A stretch of DNA of 64,000 nt. Origin: Eudorina sp. 2006-703-Eu-15 (Eukaryota; Chlorophyta; Chlorophyceae; Chlamydomonadales; Volvocaceae). Of this stretch, positions 33,117 to 45,196 are shown one piece after another. How positions within the stretch are numbered: the stretch's first letter is position 1; each line of letters starts with the position of its first letter. Location of the stretch: NCBI GenBank assembly GCA_003117195.1, contig BDSI01000190.1:1-64000 (forward strand). The letters run 5' to 3'. Both the position numbers and the translations under genes were made by a program. The notes beneath the pieces were generated by a model. The model was not told the DNA's origin and made no database searches. It saw nothing but the letters and a program-made list of their open reading frames with translations.

Positions 33117-34102
33117 CTTGGCGCCTTGGTGTGCTCGTGCCCTGGCCTCCTGTGCCTTGGGCGGCACCTCGGTGCTTTTGGGTTCGTGCGAGCCTGGGGG
33201 TCTGTTTTTGGGGGTGGGGGTTTGGGTTCCTTCTGTTGGGCGGTCTGGTGTGTCTCCTTCTGTTGAGAGTTCCGGTGTTCTCTGGGGCTGCTGCAGGTTG
33301 TTGCTTCCGTTGTTTGCTTTGTGTCTTCTGTGGCTGCTGCAGTTGGGTGTTGCCCTGCTTCTTTGGGTAGTGTTTTGCCTCGTTGCTGTGTTCTGGTTTT
33401 GTAGCTGTTTTTTCTTTTCTTTTTTTTGTTTTTTGTTGTTTGTTGGTGGGTGGGTCGTCTTTGGCCTTCCGTCTCGCCTGGTGGCCTGGAGTAGGAGGTG
33501 CGGCCTTGTTGTGCCGTTTTGCCGCTTTGGGAGCTTTTCTTTTTTTTTTTTTTCTGAGAGGGACGTTACAAGGACAAAGGGACGGAAGCAGACCAAGCAG
33601 CAAGCCGGGAAGAAGGCCAGACGGCAAGCAAAGACCACCACACCGCAACCGAGCCCCAGAGGCACCAACCAGAAGGAAAGGGAACCAAGCAACGCCAACC
33701 TCACAGACAGGACGGGGACAGGGACAGGGCGGCAGAGGGAGAGAAAAGCTCCCAAAGCGGCAAAACGGCACAACAAGGCCGCACCTCCTACTCCAGGCCA
33801 ACAGGCGAGACGGAAGGCCAAAGACGACCCACCCACCAACAAACAACAAAAGACAAAAAAAAAGAAAAGAAAAACAGCTACAAAACAGCTTTTCTCTCCC
33901 TCTGCCGCCCTGTCCCTGTCCCCGTCCTGTCTGTGAGGTTGGCGTTGCTTGGTTCCCTTTCCTTCTGGTTGGTGCCTCTGGGGCTCGGTTGCGGTGTGGT
34001 GGTCTTTGCTTGCCGTCTGGCCTTCTTCCCGGCTTGCTGCTTGGTCTGCTTCCGTCCCTTTGTCCTTGTAACGTCCCTCTCAGAAAAAAAAAAAAAAAAA
34101 AA
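33117..34102 (+). mobile_element. LINE 3' UTR copy (block copy 2)
   Basis: Counterpart of 14271-15258; A(19) tail. Confidence 0.9.
33541..33886 (-). mobile_element. Innermost LINE UTR copy (block copy 2)
   Basis: Counterpart of 14698-15045, with the 9-bp duplication preserved. Confidence 0.92.
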
Positions 34103-34146
34103 GCTGTGAGACGGCGGCGGGTTTCGCACACTGTGTAGTGTACCAG

Positions 34147-34631
34147 GGTCTGCCTCACTCGATGATGGGCTGACCGCTGACATTGATGACCGCTTAGGTT
34201 CTCGTGGCAGGGGTCTTGAAAATATCGGGTTGGGTGGTCGGGGGCCGGATCCGACCTCCGGGTCAGTGGGAGGCGAAGATCTGTCCGCGTCGGGGCTAAA
34301 AAAAAAACCCTACGGCATGGTAAGTCCTCTTTGGCCACCCCCTCCGACTGGGACTATTTTACCCTTGAGGTGATGCTGCTACGCAGAGTCTGCGGTGGGT
34401 GGCGCGAGGATCACGCTCCATAGACGAGGCGGGATCAGTTTCGGCGGGTCCCGCCGAAGCGGGGAGTGGGAGCCCGCTTGTTGGGGGCCCACAGGTAACA
34501 AAGCCCGGGCCACGCTGACCTCACGGCATTCCGAGGAAGTTCGACCCCCTTTTTTTTTTTTTACCCCTTGTAACCCTGCATCCTGGGGACTGCAGGTGGT
34601 CTCCAGATTCGGGGATCTACGGATCTCCCGA
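34147..34631. mobile_element. DIRS-like element left part (block copy 2)
   Basis: Counterpart of 15303-15786, including the 9-bp inverted repeat (about 34440-34458). Confidence 0.45.
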
Positions 34632-35437
34632 ATGGAGCAGGTCCAGGTGTCCCCGGTGTCTGTTCCCGACCCTGGCAGCTTTTCGCGGGGTCTGCTCAGA
34701 GCCCAGGCCGTGATGGACCAAGCGTTGGCGGTAGAGACCGTCAGGGGTCAAGACAAGGCAGCCGCGGAGTTCATGGCGTGGGCCAAAAGTGTTTGCCTCG
34801 TTGCTGTGTTCTGATTTTGTAGCCGTTTTTCTTTTCTTTTTTTGTTTTTGTTGTTTGTTGGTGGGTGGGTCGTCTTTGGCCTTCCGTCTCGCCTGGTGGC
34901 CTGGAGTAGGAGGTGCGGCCTTGTTGTGCCGTTTTGCCGCTTTGGGAGCTTTTCTCTCCCTCTGTCGCCCTGTCCCTGTCCCCGTCCTGTCTGTGAGTTT
35001 GGCGTTGCTTGGTTCCCTTTCCTTCTGGTTGGTGCCTCTGGGGCTCGGTTGCGGTTTTTTTTGTTTTTTTTTTCTGGTGGTGGTCTTCGCTTGCCGTCTG
35101 GCCTTCTTCCGGCTTGCTGCTTGGTCTGCTTCCGTCCCTTTGTCCTTGTAACGTCCCTCTCAGAAAAAAAAAAAAACAAAGCGAGGCGCGCGAGCTATGG
35201 CTACGCCTAGACGGTTGGCTGGGCGAACTCCTGGGAGCCCCAAGCCCGCAGTTCTTCTACTGCGCAGCCGTGCTGACGGAGCAAGGGCCCAGCTGGGACC
35301 CAAAGCTGATGGAGATCCAACCGCGCCCGTCGCCCGAGGACGACGGCCTGTCGGCGGGCCTGCAAAGCGACACCCCCCAGGAGGGGTTCGAGTGGTTGTT
35401 CGATTACGAGCTCCCTGACGGGGAGGGCGAAATCTGA
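34632..35437 (+). pseudogene. Small acidic protein of DIRS-like element (block copy 2)
   Basis: Counterpart of 15787-16593, with the same ATG and stop. Split by the LINE at 34789-35176, which has one C fewer in its CTTCTTCC(C)GG run. One silent change (GAT to GAC) near 35405. Confidence 0.5.
34789..35176 (+). mobile_element. LINE 3' UTR end (block copy 2)
   Basis: Counterpart of 15944-16332, again with the internal T-tract plus CTG scrap. Confidence 0.88.
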
Positions 35438-35890
35438 AGGGCCCGAGCTACAGAGAGAGGCTGCGGGGCAGTGTGAGTCGGGCTGCGGCGAATGTAGCTA
35501 GGGTACGGGTAGACCTGGCGTTTGCGGGCGCTACGCCAAACTCACGTCAGTCCGAGTACGGCGGGAGTGATTCAACTTCAGGAGTGAACGATATTGAATT
35601 GCTCGGCCTCTGCAGTACCCCGCGTACGACCCGGCAGACGATTTAAACCAGGGGGCGCCATCGGTAGAGACTTTTCGCGGATTTAGATATATCTTACATT
35701 GGAGCTTGAAGGTCCGCCATCAGCTCGTAACTAGAGACGCCGCGAAAAAACCCACCCCCCCCGCCCATTTCGCGGCGGCGGAAGCCGTGTGGATTGGAAT
35801 ACCACGTGTAACACCTTCTCATTCGTCCGACACCGGGCCAACCCGCCGTACGAGACACCCCAGGACTTCCCCCCCCGTCCTTAACCTACA
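35438..35890. other. Spacer of DIRS-like element (block copy 2)
   Basis: Counterpart of 16594-17045. No credible gene. Confidence 0.4.
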
Positions 35891-36748
35891 TCACCCCAGC
35901 TTCGCCTTAGAGCCCCCACGGCCCGGTAAGTGGCGGGTCGGGTCGACGTACCGGGCCAGAATCGATGAGCTCTGTATCTGCCCCAAGCTCTTAAGATCGG
36001 CCTCCCCTAGCCCTCGTTTCACCCCGGCCTGCAACGCCCCGCGCCTGAAACTATGACTAGTTTCGTCAGAATACAACTCCGACTTCCGCAAGTGGGTCTT
36101 GACCCGAGCACCCAACGCGGCACTGCTCAACGGTTCCTCTTTGAATCCGCGATCCGCGGCCAGAGGCCGGAACAAGAACCGGTTCACAGAGTACCGCCGC
36201 GCGTCGGGTTGGCTAGAACGCCACACGTAATAGGCGAAGGTCCGGGGAAAACACCTCTCAGGATTCGCCGCGTTTTTTTTTTTTTTTTTTTTCTGAAGGA
36301 ACCAGGACTCGGGACGGGGTGCCTTTCTTTATGTTGTCTGGCGGTCCTCTGATGCTGCCACTACTCCACGAGCGGCTAGCGGGCCGGGCTTCTGGGCGTC
36401 TCCACAGGCCAGCTGGATGACTTAGGATGGGTGAGAGTCTTGTAAACCTCCAGACGGGACAGGGACGGGTGGGCACCCTCCTTCTCGTCACACCCCTGAC
36501 AACTTGCCAGTGGCTGGGGTCGATCCGCGTTGCTGTCCAAGAACACCGCGGGGGCCCGCTGTGTGCGGAAGGTCTTAGTGCCATGGGCCCGCACACACAA
36601 ACGAATCGACTCCCCATCGGCCCACTCAGCGGGGGTTTCAAGGGCAACCGGCGATCGACCTCCTCGGGCTTTTCCGGGTCGCAGAAATCCCCTACCTCCA
36701 GCTTGCCGGTGTCGAAGCCACGGAAGGCTGTCTGAAACATGAACTGGA
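35891..36748 (-). pseudogene. Tyrosine recombinase, split by SINE (block copy 2)
   Basis: Counterpart of 17046-17904: the GFDTGKLEVGDF, ETSHSFRRG and ARYVDPTRHL boxes are all preserved, with the same frameshift and the same SINE (36273-36525). Confidence 0.72.
36273..36525 (-). mobile_element. SINE in recombinase (block copy 2)
   Basis: Counterpart of 17428-17683; T(20). Confidence 0.87.
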
Positions 36749-36750
36749 CA

Positions 36751-37136
36751 CAAAGCCCTGTTTCTTTGGGTAGTGTTTGCCTCGTTGCTGTGTTCTGGTT
36801 TTGTAGCCGTTTTTCTTTTCTTTTTTTGTTTTTGTTGTTTGTTGGTGGGTGGGTCGTCTTTGGCCTTCCGTCTCGCCTGGTGGCCTGGAGTAGGAGGTGC
36901 GGCCTTGTTGTGCCGTTTTGCCGCTTTGGGAGCTTTTCTCTCCCTCTGCCGCCCTGTCCCTGTCCCCGTCCTGTCTGTGAGGTTGGCGTTGCTTGGTTCC
37001 CTTTCCTTCTGGTTGGTGCCTCTGGGGCTCGGTTGCGGTGTGGTGGTCTTTGCTTGCCGTCTGGCCTTCTTCCCGGCTTGCTGCTTGGTCTGCTTCCGTC
37101 CCTTTGTCCTTGTAACGTCCCTCTCAGAAAAAAAAA
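36751..37136 (+). mobile_element. LINE 3' UTR end (block copy 2)
   Basis: Counterpart of 17908-18297. Confidence 0.85.
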
Positions 37137-38196
37137 TAAAAAAACCCAACCCCCCAACCCCCAAAAACACAACCCCCAGGCTTTTTATTTTTTTTTTTCT
37201 GAGAGGGACGTTACAAGGACAAAGGGACGGAAGCAGACCAAGCAGCAAGCCGGGAAGAAGGCCAGACGGCAAGCAAAGACCACCACACCGCAACCGAGCC
37301 CCAGAGGCACCAACCAGAAGGAAAGGGAACCAAGCAACGCCAACCTCACAGACAGGACGGGGACAGGGACAGGGCGGCAGAGGGAGAGAAAAAGCTCCCA
37401 ATGCGGCAAAACGGCACAACAAGGCCGCACCTCCTACTCCAGGCCACCAGGCGAGACGGAAGGCCAAAGACGACCCACCCACCAACAAACAACAAAAAGA
37501 AAAAAAGAAAAGAAAAACGGCTACAAAACCAGAACACAGCAACGAGGCAAAACACTACCCAAAGAAGCAGGGCAACACCGAACTGCAGCAGCCACAGAAG
37601 ACACAAAGCAAACAACGGAAGCAACAAACCTGCAGCAGCCCAAGGGAACACCGGAACTCCCAAACAGAAGGGGACACACCAGACCGCCCAACAGAAGGAA
37701 CCCAACCCCCCACCCCCAAAGACACACCCCCAGGCTCGCACGAACCCAAAAGCACCGAGGTGCCGCCCAAGGCACAGGAGGCCAGGGCACGAGCACACCA
37801 AGGTACCAAGCACGTCACGGCCAAACCCGGGTGCCGCTCGGTAGGGTCTCGAGCACGAGCACACCGCAGGGCCGCACAACAGGGCGCCGCTCCACCAGCC
37901 ACGCCAACAGATGCCGCCCCGGCAGAGCACGAGCACGCCACGAGCAAGGGAAACGTCCAGGGCTGGTACCCTGCGGGGCGCAGCAAGCAGGCACACCCCT
38001 CCCTCTCCAACCCAACCCTGGAGGCCCTCACCCTACAACACTGGCCCCCCTAGACCCCAGCACTCTCGAGGCCCCCCACAAAGCCCCTCTGAAACGCCCT
38101 TTCACTACTGCCCTACACAAACCGGAAGCGGCTCACACAACAAAACCCCCTGAGCTGGGCTGAGCTGATGCTGTAGCTTTAGCTGCGAGCTGAAAA

Positions 38197-39532
38197 CTAA
38201 TCTGACATTACTGCGGCGGCAGCCTGTGGGTGGGCCAGGGACAGATGGACCCGCAGCCTGGGTGCCTGCCCTTCGGCACGCTCGACAGAGCACAGGACAC
38301 CTTCATGCGCCCATGAGGCTTCGAAAGCGTCCAGCGGAGCTGTCTTCAGCTGGGCGGTGATGTGAGAGAGTGGCAACCCAGCCATGGTGTCGTCGGGCAA
38401 CGCTGCCATCCGGAAATGCGCCCACATGAGCCGTTGGAGCTCGCTGACCACCTGGGTGACGACCGCGTTGGAGGGGCAGGGCGCGGTGTCAGCGGCTTGG
38501 TGGTGGCACCAGACGGCCCACAGCCAGGTGGCCCGAAGGGCGGTCCAGAGGGTTTGCAGGCCCGGGCTGGGAGGGTACTGGCCCCAGGCGGCGGCCCAGT
38601 CTCCCAGCAGCAGTTCAACGCTCATCATTGGGGGGCCGGGCCCCCGGTGATGGCCCCCCAGAGAGCCACCAGCCACTCACGAGCACCCTGGTACGCCGGG
38701 CAGGCCACAAAGATGTGGGTCAAGCTGTCCACGCAAGGTTCTTGCCGCCATCGCCGCGGCTGCTGCTGCTGTGGCTGCTGCTGTGGCTGTTGGCAGGGTG
38801 GGTGGCTGCAGGCGGCGCGGTCCGGCCGGCCTTTGGTTGCGAGGTACAGGCCGCACGGGAGCCGTGCATGCTGCAGACGCCACACCAGGGCCTTGGCCCG
38901 GTTGCTGGCCGGGCTGTCCCACAGCCGCTGCCAGGTCTTGTGCTTCTGGGCCGCCGTGGGTGCACCCAAGCCCGGCGGGTCTGGCGGTTCAGGCGGGTCA
39001 GGTGTGTCCGGCAGGTCAGGTGGGTCCGGCGGGGCGGGTGGGTCCACGGGGGCCAGCTGATCTGGCAGGTCCCCGTCCCGAGTCCTGGTTCCTTCAGAAA
39101 AAAAAAAAAAAAAAAAAGGTCCGGCGGGCTCCCTTGCAGCGGCCCTGCGGGGGGGTGGTTGATGAAGGTAGATGGCCCAGCTGTCGAGGGGCCTGCCCCT
39201 GGGTCCCCCCCGCTGTAAGGACGCCGCTGAGTTGCCGGCAGCTGAGTGACACTTTTTTTTTTCACACTGGCTGTGAACGAGGAGAGTGGGTTGCAACGTG
39301 GCCGCATCCAGGCTGCAGGCTGGACTGGGTGCATCCTGAACCAGCTGCTACGGCTGGGGGCCCGATTGGCTGCATGCTGCCGCCTCCATTCCTCCTCCAG
39401 GACCGTGAGTGCACTGCAATTACCCGGGAGTGTAGGCCACGCAGCGGGCGTCAGGGGTCCTGGGCCATGGTCTCCCAAAGCCAGGCGTGCAGCTGTGAGA
39501 CGGCGGCGGGTTTCGCACACTGTGTAGTGTAG
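38197..39532 (-). pseudogene. LINE ORF2 C-terminal region (block copy 2)
   Basis: Same content as 19358-20690. The 12-bp loss near 38229 keeps the frame here (LSLAHPQAAAAVMSD end). Confidence 0.7.
39073..39117 (+). mobile_element. SINE 3' tip (block copy 2)
   Basis: Counterpart of 20234-20277, with an A(20) tail. Confidence 0.9.
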
Positions 39533-39533
39533 T

Positions 39534-39691
39534 GACTCTCACCCATCCTAAGTCATCCAGCTGGCCTGTGGAGACGCCCAGAAGCCCGGCCTGCTAGCCG
39601 CTCGTGGAGTAGTGGCAGCATCAGCGGACCGCCAGACAACATACAGAAAGGCACCCCGTCCCGAGTCCTGGTTCCTTCAGAAAAAAAAAAA
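39534..39691 (+). mobile_element. SINE copy (block copy 2)
   Basis: Counterpart of 20693-20850. Confidence 0.85.
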
Positions 39692-40390
39692 CACTCATCA
39701 TTGGGGGGCCGGGCCCCCCGGTGATGGCCCTCCAGAGAGCCACCAGCCACTCACGAGCACCCTTGCACGCCGGGCAGACCACAAAGATGTGGGTCAAGCT
39801 GTCCATGCACAGTTCTGGCCGCCATCGCCGCGGCTGCTGCTGCTGTGGCTGCTGCTGTGGCTGTTGGCAGGGTTTTTTTTTTTTTTTTTCTGAGAGGGAC
39901 GTTACAAGGACAAAGGGACGGAAGCAGACCAAGCAGCAAGCCGGGAAGAAGGCCAGACGGCAAGCAAAGACCACCACACCGCAACCGAGCCCCAGAGGCA
40001 CCAACCAGAAGGAAAGGGAACCAAGCAACGCCAACCTCACAGACAGGACGGGGACAGGGACAGGGCGGCAGAGGGAGAGAAAAGCTCCCAAAGCGGCAAA
40101 ACGGCACAACAAGGCCGCACCTCCTACTCCAGGCCAACAGGCGAGACGGAAGGCCAAAGACGACCCACCCACCAACAAACAACAAAAGACAAATAAAAGG
40201 GTGGGTGGCTGCAGGCGGTGCGGTCCGGCCGGCCTTTGGTTGCGAGGTACAGGCCGCACGGGAGCCGTGCATGCTGCAGACGCCACACCAGGGCCTTGGC
40301 CCGGTTGCTGGCCGGGCTGTCCCACAGCCGCTGCCAGGTCTTGTGCTTCTGGGCCGCCGTGGGTGCACCCAAGCCCGGCGGGTCTGGCGG
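39692..40390 (-). pseudogene. LINE ORF2 fragment ending at the inversion point
   Basis: Counterpart of 20851-21546: ORF2 at 39692-39872 and 40199-40390 around the nested LINE 39873-40198 (AGGGT duplication). At 40390 homology to block copy 1 stops inside the proline-rich linker and ORF2 on the opposite strand begins. Confidence 0.75.
39873..40198 (-). mobile_element. LINE 3' UTR copy in ORF2 (block copy 2)
   Basis: Counterpart of 21032-21354; T(17). Confidence 0.9.
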
Positions 40391-41686
40391 CACCCTGCCA
40401 CTGGTACACTACACAGTCTGCGAAACCCGCCGCCGTCTCACAGCTGCACGCCTGGCTTTGGGAGACCACGGCCCAGGACCCCTGACGCCCGCTGCGTGGC
40501 CTACACTCCCGGGTAATCGCAGTGCACTCACGGTCCTGGAGGAGGAATGGAGACGGCAGCATGCAGCCAATCGGGCCCCCAGCCATAGCAGCTGGTTCAG
40601 GATGCACCCAGTCCAGCCTGCAGCCTGGATGCGGCCACGTTGCAACCCACTCTCCCCGTTCACAGCCAGTGTCACTCAGCTGCCGGCAACTCAGCGGCGT
40701 CCTCACAGCCGGGGGACCCAGGGGCAGGCCCCTCGACAGCTGGGCCATCTGCCTTCATCAACCACCACCCCGCAGGGCCGCTGCAAGGGAGCCCGCCGGA
40801 CCTACCAGATCAGCTGGCCCCCGTGGACCCACCCGCCCCGCCGGACCCACCTGACCTGCCAGACCCACCTGACCCGCCTGAACCGCCAGACCCGCCGGGC
40901 TTGGGTGCACCCACGGCGGCCCAGAAGCACAAGACCTGGCAGCGGCTGTGGGACAGCCCGGCCAGCAACCGGGCCAAGGCCCTGGTGTGGCGTCTGCAGC
41001 ATGCACGGCTCCCGTGCGGCCTGTACCTCGCAACCAAAGGCCGGCCGGACCGCGCCGCCTGCAGCCACCCACCCTGCCAACAGCCACAGCAGCAGCCACA
41101 GCAGCAGCAGCCGCGGCGATGGCCGCCAGAACTGTGCATGGACAGCTTGACCCACATCTTTGTGGCCTGCCCGGCGTACAAGGGTGCTCGTGAGTGGCTG
41201 GTGGCTCTCTGGAGGGCCATCACCGGGGGGCCCGGCCCCCCAATGATGAGCGTTGAACTGCTGCTGGGAGACTGGGCCGCCGCCTGGGGCCAGTACCCAA
41301 CCAGCCCGGGCCTGCAAACCCTCTGGACCGCCCTTCGGGCCACCTGGCTGTGGGCCGTCTGGTGCCACCACCAAGCTGCTGACACCGAGCCCTGCCCCTC
41401 CGAAGCGGTCGTCACCCAGGTGGTCCGCGAGCTCCAACGGCTCATGTGGGCACATTTCCGGATGGCAGCGTTGCCCGACGACACCATGGCTGGGTTGCCA
41501 CTCTCACACATCACCGCCCAGCTGAAGACAGCTCCGCTGGACGCCTTCGAAGCCTCATGGGCGCATGAAGGTGTCCTGTGCTCTGTCGAGCGTGCCGAAG
41601 GGCAGGCGCCCAGGCTGCGGGTCCATCTGTCCCTGGCCCACCCTGTGCCAGCCCCACAGGCTGCCGCCGCAGTAATGTCAGATTAG
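40391..41686 (+). pseudogene. LINE ORF2 C-terminal region
   Basis: Encodes VHYTVCETRRRLTA, the proline-rich PPDPPDLPDPP linker, the RLWDSPASNRAKAL helix, the Cys segment, poly-Gln, LTHIFVACPAYKGA and the C-terminus. One G is missing in the GGGGGG run near 40712, shifting the frame relative to open copies. A variant subtype (YKGA, QYPTSPG) distinct from the tandem units (YQGA, QYPPSPG). Confidence 0.72.
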
Positions 41687-42711
41687 TTTTCAGCTCGCAG
41701 CTACAGCTACAGCATCAGCTCAGCCCAGCTCAGGGGGGTTTGTTGTGTGAGCCGTTTCCGGTTTGTGTAGGGCAGAAGTGACAGGGGGTTTCAGTTCGGC
41801 TTTGTGGGGGGGCCTCGAGGGTGCTGGGGTCTAGGGGGGCCAGTGTTGTAGGGGTAAGGGCCTCCAGTGTTGGGTTGGCGAGGGAGGGGTGTTCCTGCTT
41901 GCTGCGCCCCGCAGGGTACCAGCCCTGGACGTTTCCCTTGCTCGTGGCGTGCTCGTGCTCTGCCGGGCCGGCGTCTGTTGGCGTGGCTGGTGGAGCGGCG
42001 CCCTGTTGTGCGGCCCTGCGGTGTGCTCGTGCTCGAGACCCTACCGAGCGGCGCCCGGGTTCGGCCATGACGTGCTTGGCGCCTTGGTGTGCTCGTGCCC
42101 TGGCCTCCTGTGCCTTGGGCGGCACCTCGGTGCTTTTGGGTTCGTGCGAGCCTGGGGGGTCTGTTTTTGGGGGGTGGGGGGTTTGGGTTCCTTCTGTTGG
42201 GCGGTCTGGTGTGTCTCCTTCTGTTGAGAGTTCCGGTGTTCTCTGGGGCTGCTGCAGGTTGTTGCTTCCGTTGTTTGCTTTGTGTCTTCTGTGGCTGCTG
42301 CAGTTGGGTGTTGCCCTGCTTCTTTGGGTAGTGTTTGCCTCGTTGCTGTGTTCTGGTTTTGTAGCTGTTTTTTCTTTTCTTTTTTTTGTTTTTTGTTGTT
42401 TGTTGGTGGGTGGGTCGTCTTTGGCCTTCCGTCTCGCCTGGTGGCCTGGAGTAGGAGGTGCGGCCTTGTTGTGCCGTTTTGCCGCTTTGGGAGCTTTTCT
42501 CTCCCTCTGCCGCCCTGTCCCTGTCCCCGTCCTGTCTGTGAGGTTGGCGTTGCTTGGTTCCCTTTCCTTCTGGTTGGTGCCTCTGGGGCTCGGTTGCGGT
42601 GTGGTGGTCTTTGCTTGCCGTCTGGCCTTCCTCCCGGCTTGCTGCTTGGTCTGCTTCCGTCCCTTTGTCCTTGTAACGTCCCTCTCAGAAAAAAAAAAAA
42701 AAAAAAAAAAA
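40391..42711 (+). mobile_element. LINE copy, plus strand: ORF2 C-terminus, whole 3' UTR, A tail
   Basis: The cleanest view of the family's 3' half: ORF2 40391-41686 (TAG at 41684-41686), 3' UTR 41687-42688 (about 1.0 kb, G/T-rich), A(23) tail with no duplication visible. It proves that the abundant 1-kb repeat is the 3' UTR of this LINE and not an independent SINE. Confidence 0.93.
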
Positions 42712-44557
42712 CACCGGAACTCTCAACAGAAGGAGACACACCAGACCGCCCAACAGAAGGAACCCAAACCCCCCACCCCCCAAAAACAGACCCCCCATGC
42801 TCGCACGAACCCAAAAGCACCGAGGTGCCGCCCAAGGCACAGGAGGCCAGGGCACGAGCACACCAAGGCGCGAAGCACGTCACGGCCGAACCCGGGTGCC
42901 GCTCGGTAGGGTCTCGAGCACGAGCACACCGCAGGGCCGCACAACAGGGCGCCGCTCCACCAGCCACGCCAACAGACGCCGGCCCGGCAGAGCACGAGCA
43001 CGCCACGAGCAAGGGAAACGTCCAGGGCTGGTACCCTGCGGGGCGCAGCAAGCAGGAACACCCCTCCCTCGCCAACCCAACACTGGAGGCCCTTACCCCT
43101 ACAACACTGGCCCCCCTAGACCCCAGCACCCTCGAGGCCCCCCCACAAAGCCGAACTGAAACCCCCTGTCACTTCTGCCCTACACAAACCGGAAATGGCT
43201 CACACAACAAACCCCCCTGAGCTGGGCTGAGCTGATGCTGTATAGCTGCGAGCTGAAACTAATCTGACATTACTGCGGCGGCAGCCTGTGGGGCTGGCAC
43301 AGGGTGGGCCAGGGACAGATGGACCCGCAGCCTGGGTGCCTGCCCTTCGGCACGCTCGACAGAGCACAGGACACCTTCATGCGCCCACGAGGCTTCGAAG
43401 GCGTCCAGCGGAGCTGTCTTCAGCTGGGCGGTGATGTGTGAGAGTGGCAAGCCAGCCATGGTGTCGTCGGGCAACGCTGCCATCCGGAAATGCGCCCACA
43501 TGAGCCGTTGGAGCTCGCTGACCACCTGGGTGACGACCGCTTCAGAGGGGCAGGGCTCGGTGTCAGCGGCTTGGTGGTGGCACCAGACGGCCCACAGCCA
43601 GGTGGCCCGAAGGGCGGTCCAGAGGGTTTGCAGGCCCGGGCTGGTTGGGTACTGGCCCCAGGCGGCGGCCCAGTCTCCCAGCAGCAGTTCAACGCTCATC
43701 ATTGGGGGCCGGGCCCCCCGGTGATGGCCCCCCAGAGAGCCACCAGCCACTCACGAGCACCCTGGTACGCCGGGCAGGCCACAAAGATGTGGGTCAAGCT
43801 GTCCACGCAAGGTTCTTGCCGCCATCGCCGCGGCTGCTGCTGCTGTGGCTGCTGCTGTGGCTGTTGGCAGGGTGGGTGGCTGCAGGCGGCGCGGTCCGGC
43901 CGGCCTTTGGTTGCGAGGTACAGGCCGCACGGGAGCCGTGCATGCTGCAGACGCCACACCAGGGCCTTGGCCCGGTTGCTGGCCGGGCTGTCCCACAGCC
44001 GCTGCCAGGTCTTGTGCTTCTGGGCCGCCGTGGGTGCACCCAAGCCCGGCGGGTCTGGCGGTTCAGGCGGGTCAGGTGTGTCCGGCAGGTCAGGTGGGTC
44101 CGGCGGGGCGGGTGGGTCCACGGGGGCCAGCTGATCTGGCAGGTCCGGCGGGCTCCCTTGCAGCGGCCCTGCGGGGGGGTGGTTGATGAAGGTAGATGGC
44201 CCAGCTGTCGAGGGGCCTGCCCCTGGGTCCCCCCCGCTGTAAGGACGCCGCTGAGTTGCCGGCAGCTGAGTGACACTTTTTTTTTTTCACACTGGCTGTG
44301 AACGAGGAGAGTGGGTTGCAACGTGGCCGCATCCAGGCTGCAGGCTGGACTGGGTGCATCCTGAACCAGCTGCTACGGCTGGGGGCCCGATTGGCTGCAT
44401 GCTGCCGCCTCCATTCCTCCTCCAGGACCGTGAGTGCACTGCAATTACCCGGGAGTGTAGGCCACGCAGCGGGCGTCAGGGGTCCTGGGCCATGGTCTCC
44501 CAAAGCCAGGCGTGCAGCTGTGAGACGGCGGCGGGTTTCGCACACTGTGTAGTGTAG
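42712..44557 (-). mobile_element. LINE copy, minus strand, facing the previous one
   Basis: UTR from CACCGGAAC (42712) to 43258 and ORF2 43259-44557, with T(11) at 44277-44287 splitting GTGACAC/CACACTGG. With 40391-42236 it forms a large inverted repeat with arms of about 1.85 kb and a spacer of about 0.47 kb. Confidence 0.85.
43259..44557 (-). pseudogene. LINE ORF2 C-terminal region
   Basis: Stop at 43259. The LTHIFVACPAYQGA block is present. A one-base loss in GGGGGCCGGG near 43706 breaks the frame. The distal part (43700-44557) matches 19800-20690, the proximal part the 40391 subtype, so the copy is chimeric. Confidence 0.7.
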
Positions 44558-44558
44558 T

Positions 44559-44717
44559 GACTCTCACCCATCCTAAGTCATCCAGCTGGCCTGTGGAGAC
44601 GCCCAGAAGCCCGGCCTGCTAGCCGCTCGTGGAGTAGTGGCACCATCAGCGGACCGCCAGACAACATACAGAAAGGCACCCCGTCCCGAGTCCTGGTTCC
44701 TTCAGAAAAAAAAAAAA
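44559..44717 (+). mobile_element. SINE copy, 5'-truncated
   Basis: Third copy of the arrangement at 20693 and 39534, with a GGCACCATCAG variant; A(12). Confidence 0.85.
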
Positions 44718-45196
44718 CACTCATCATTGGGGGGCCGGGCCCCCCGGTGATGGCCCTCCAGAGAGCCACCAGCCACTCACGAGCACCCTTGCACGCCGGG
44801 CAGGCCACAAAGATGTGGGTCAAGCTGTCCATGCACAGTTCTGGCCGCCATCGCCGCGGCTGCTGCTGCTGTGGCTGCTGCTGTGGCTGTTGGCAGGGTT
44901 TTTTTTTTTTTTTTTCTGAGAGGGACGTTACAAGGACAAAGGGACGGAAGCAGACCAAGGGCTGGTACCCTGCGGGGCGCAGCAAGCAGGCACACCCCTC
45001 CCTCTCCAACCCAACCCTGGAGGCCCTCACCCCTACAACACTGGGCCCCCTAGACCCCAGCACTCTCGAGGCCCCCCCACAAAGCCCCTCTGAAACCCCG
45101 TGACCGTGAGTGCACTGCGATTACCCGGGAGTGTAGGCCACGCAGCGGGCGTCAGGGGTCCTGGGCCGTGGTCGCCCAAAGCCAGGCGTGCAGCTG
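44718..45196 (-). mobile_element. LINE ORF2 and UTR scraps with internal deletion
   Basis: ORF2 44718-44898, T(17) 44899-44915, UTR start 44916-44959 fused directly to the UTR's 5' portion (GGGCTGGTACCC, 44960-45103) with about 700 bp missing, then ORF2 45104-45196. GACCAAG/GGGCTGG marks the deletion join. Confidence 0.8.

Larger units (their letters stand above)
33017..34146 (-). pseudogene. LINE ORF2 fragment with two nested LINEs (block copy 2)
   Basis: ORF2 at 33017-33116 and 34103-34146. The plus LINE 33117-34102 and the inner minus LINE 33541-33886 (AGCTTTTCT at 33532-33540 and 33887-33895) match 14175-15302. At the plus LINE start this copy reads GCTGTGACACTTGG instead of GCTGTGCTTGG. 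Confidence 0.8.
37137..39532 (-). mobile_element. LINE copy with small insertions (block copy 2)
   Basis: Counterpart of 18298-20690: UTR 37199-38196, ORF2 38197-39532 with the SINE tip at 39073-39117 (AGGTCC duplication) and T(10) at 39253-39262. Several one-base losses in C runs (near 37715, 38030, 38150). Confidence 0.88.
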
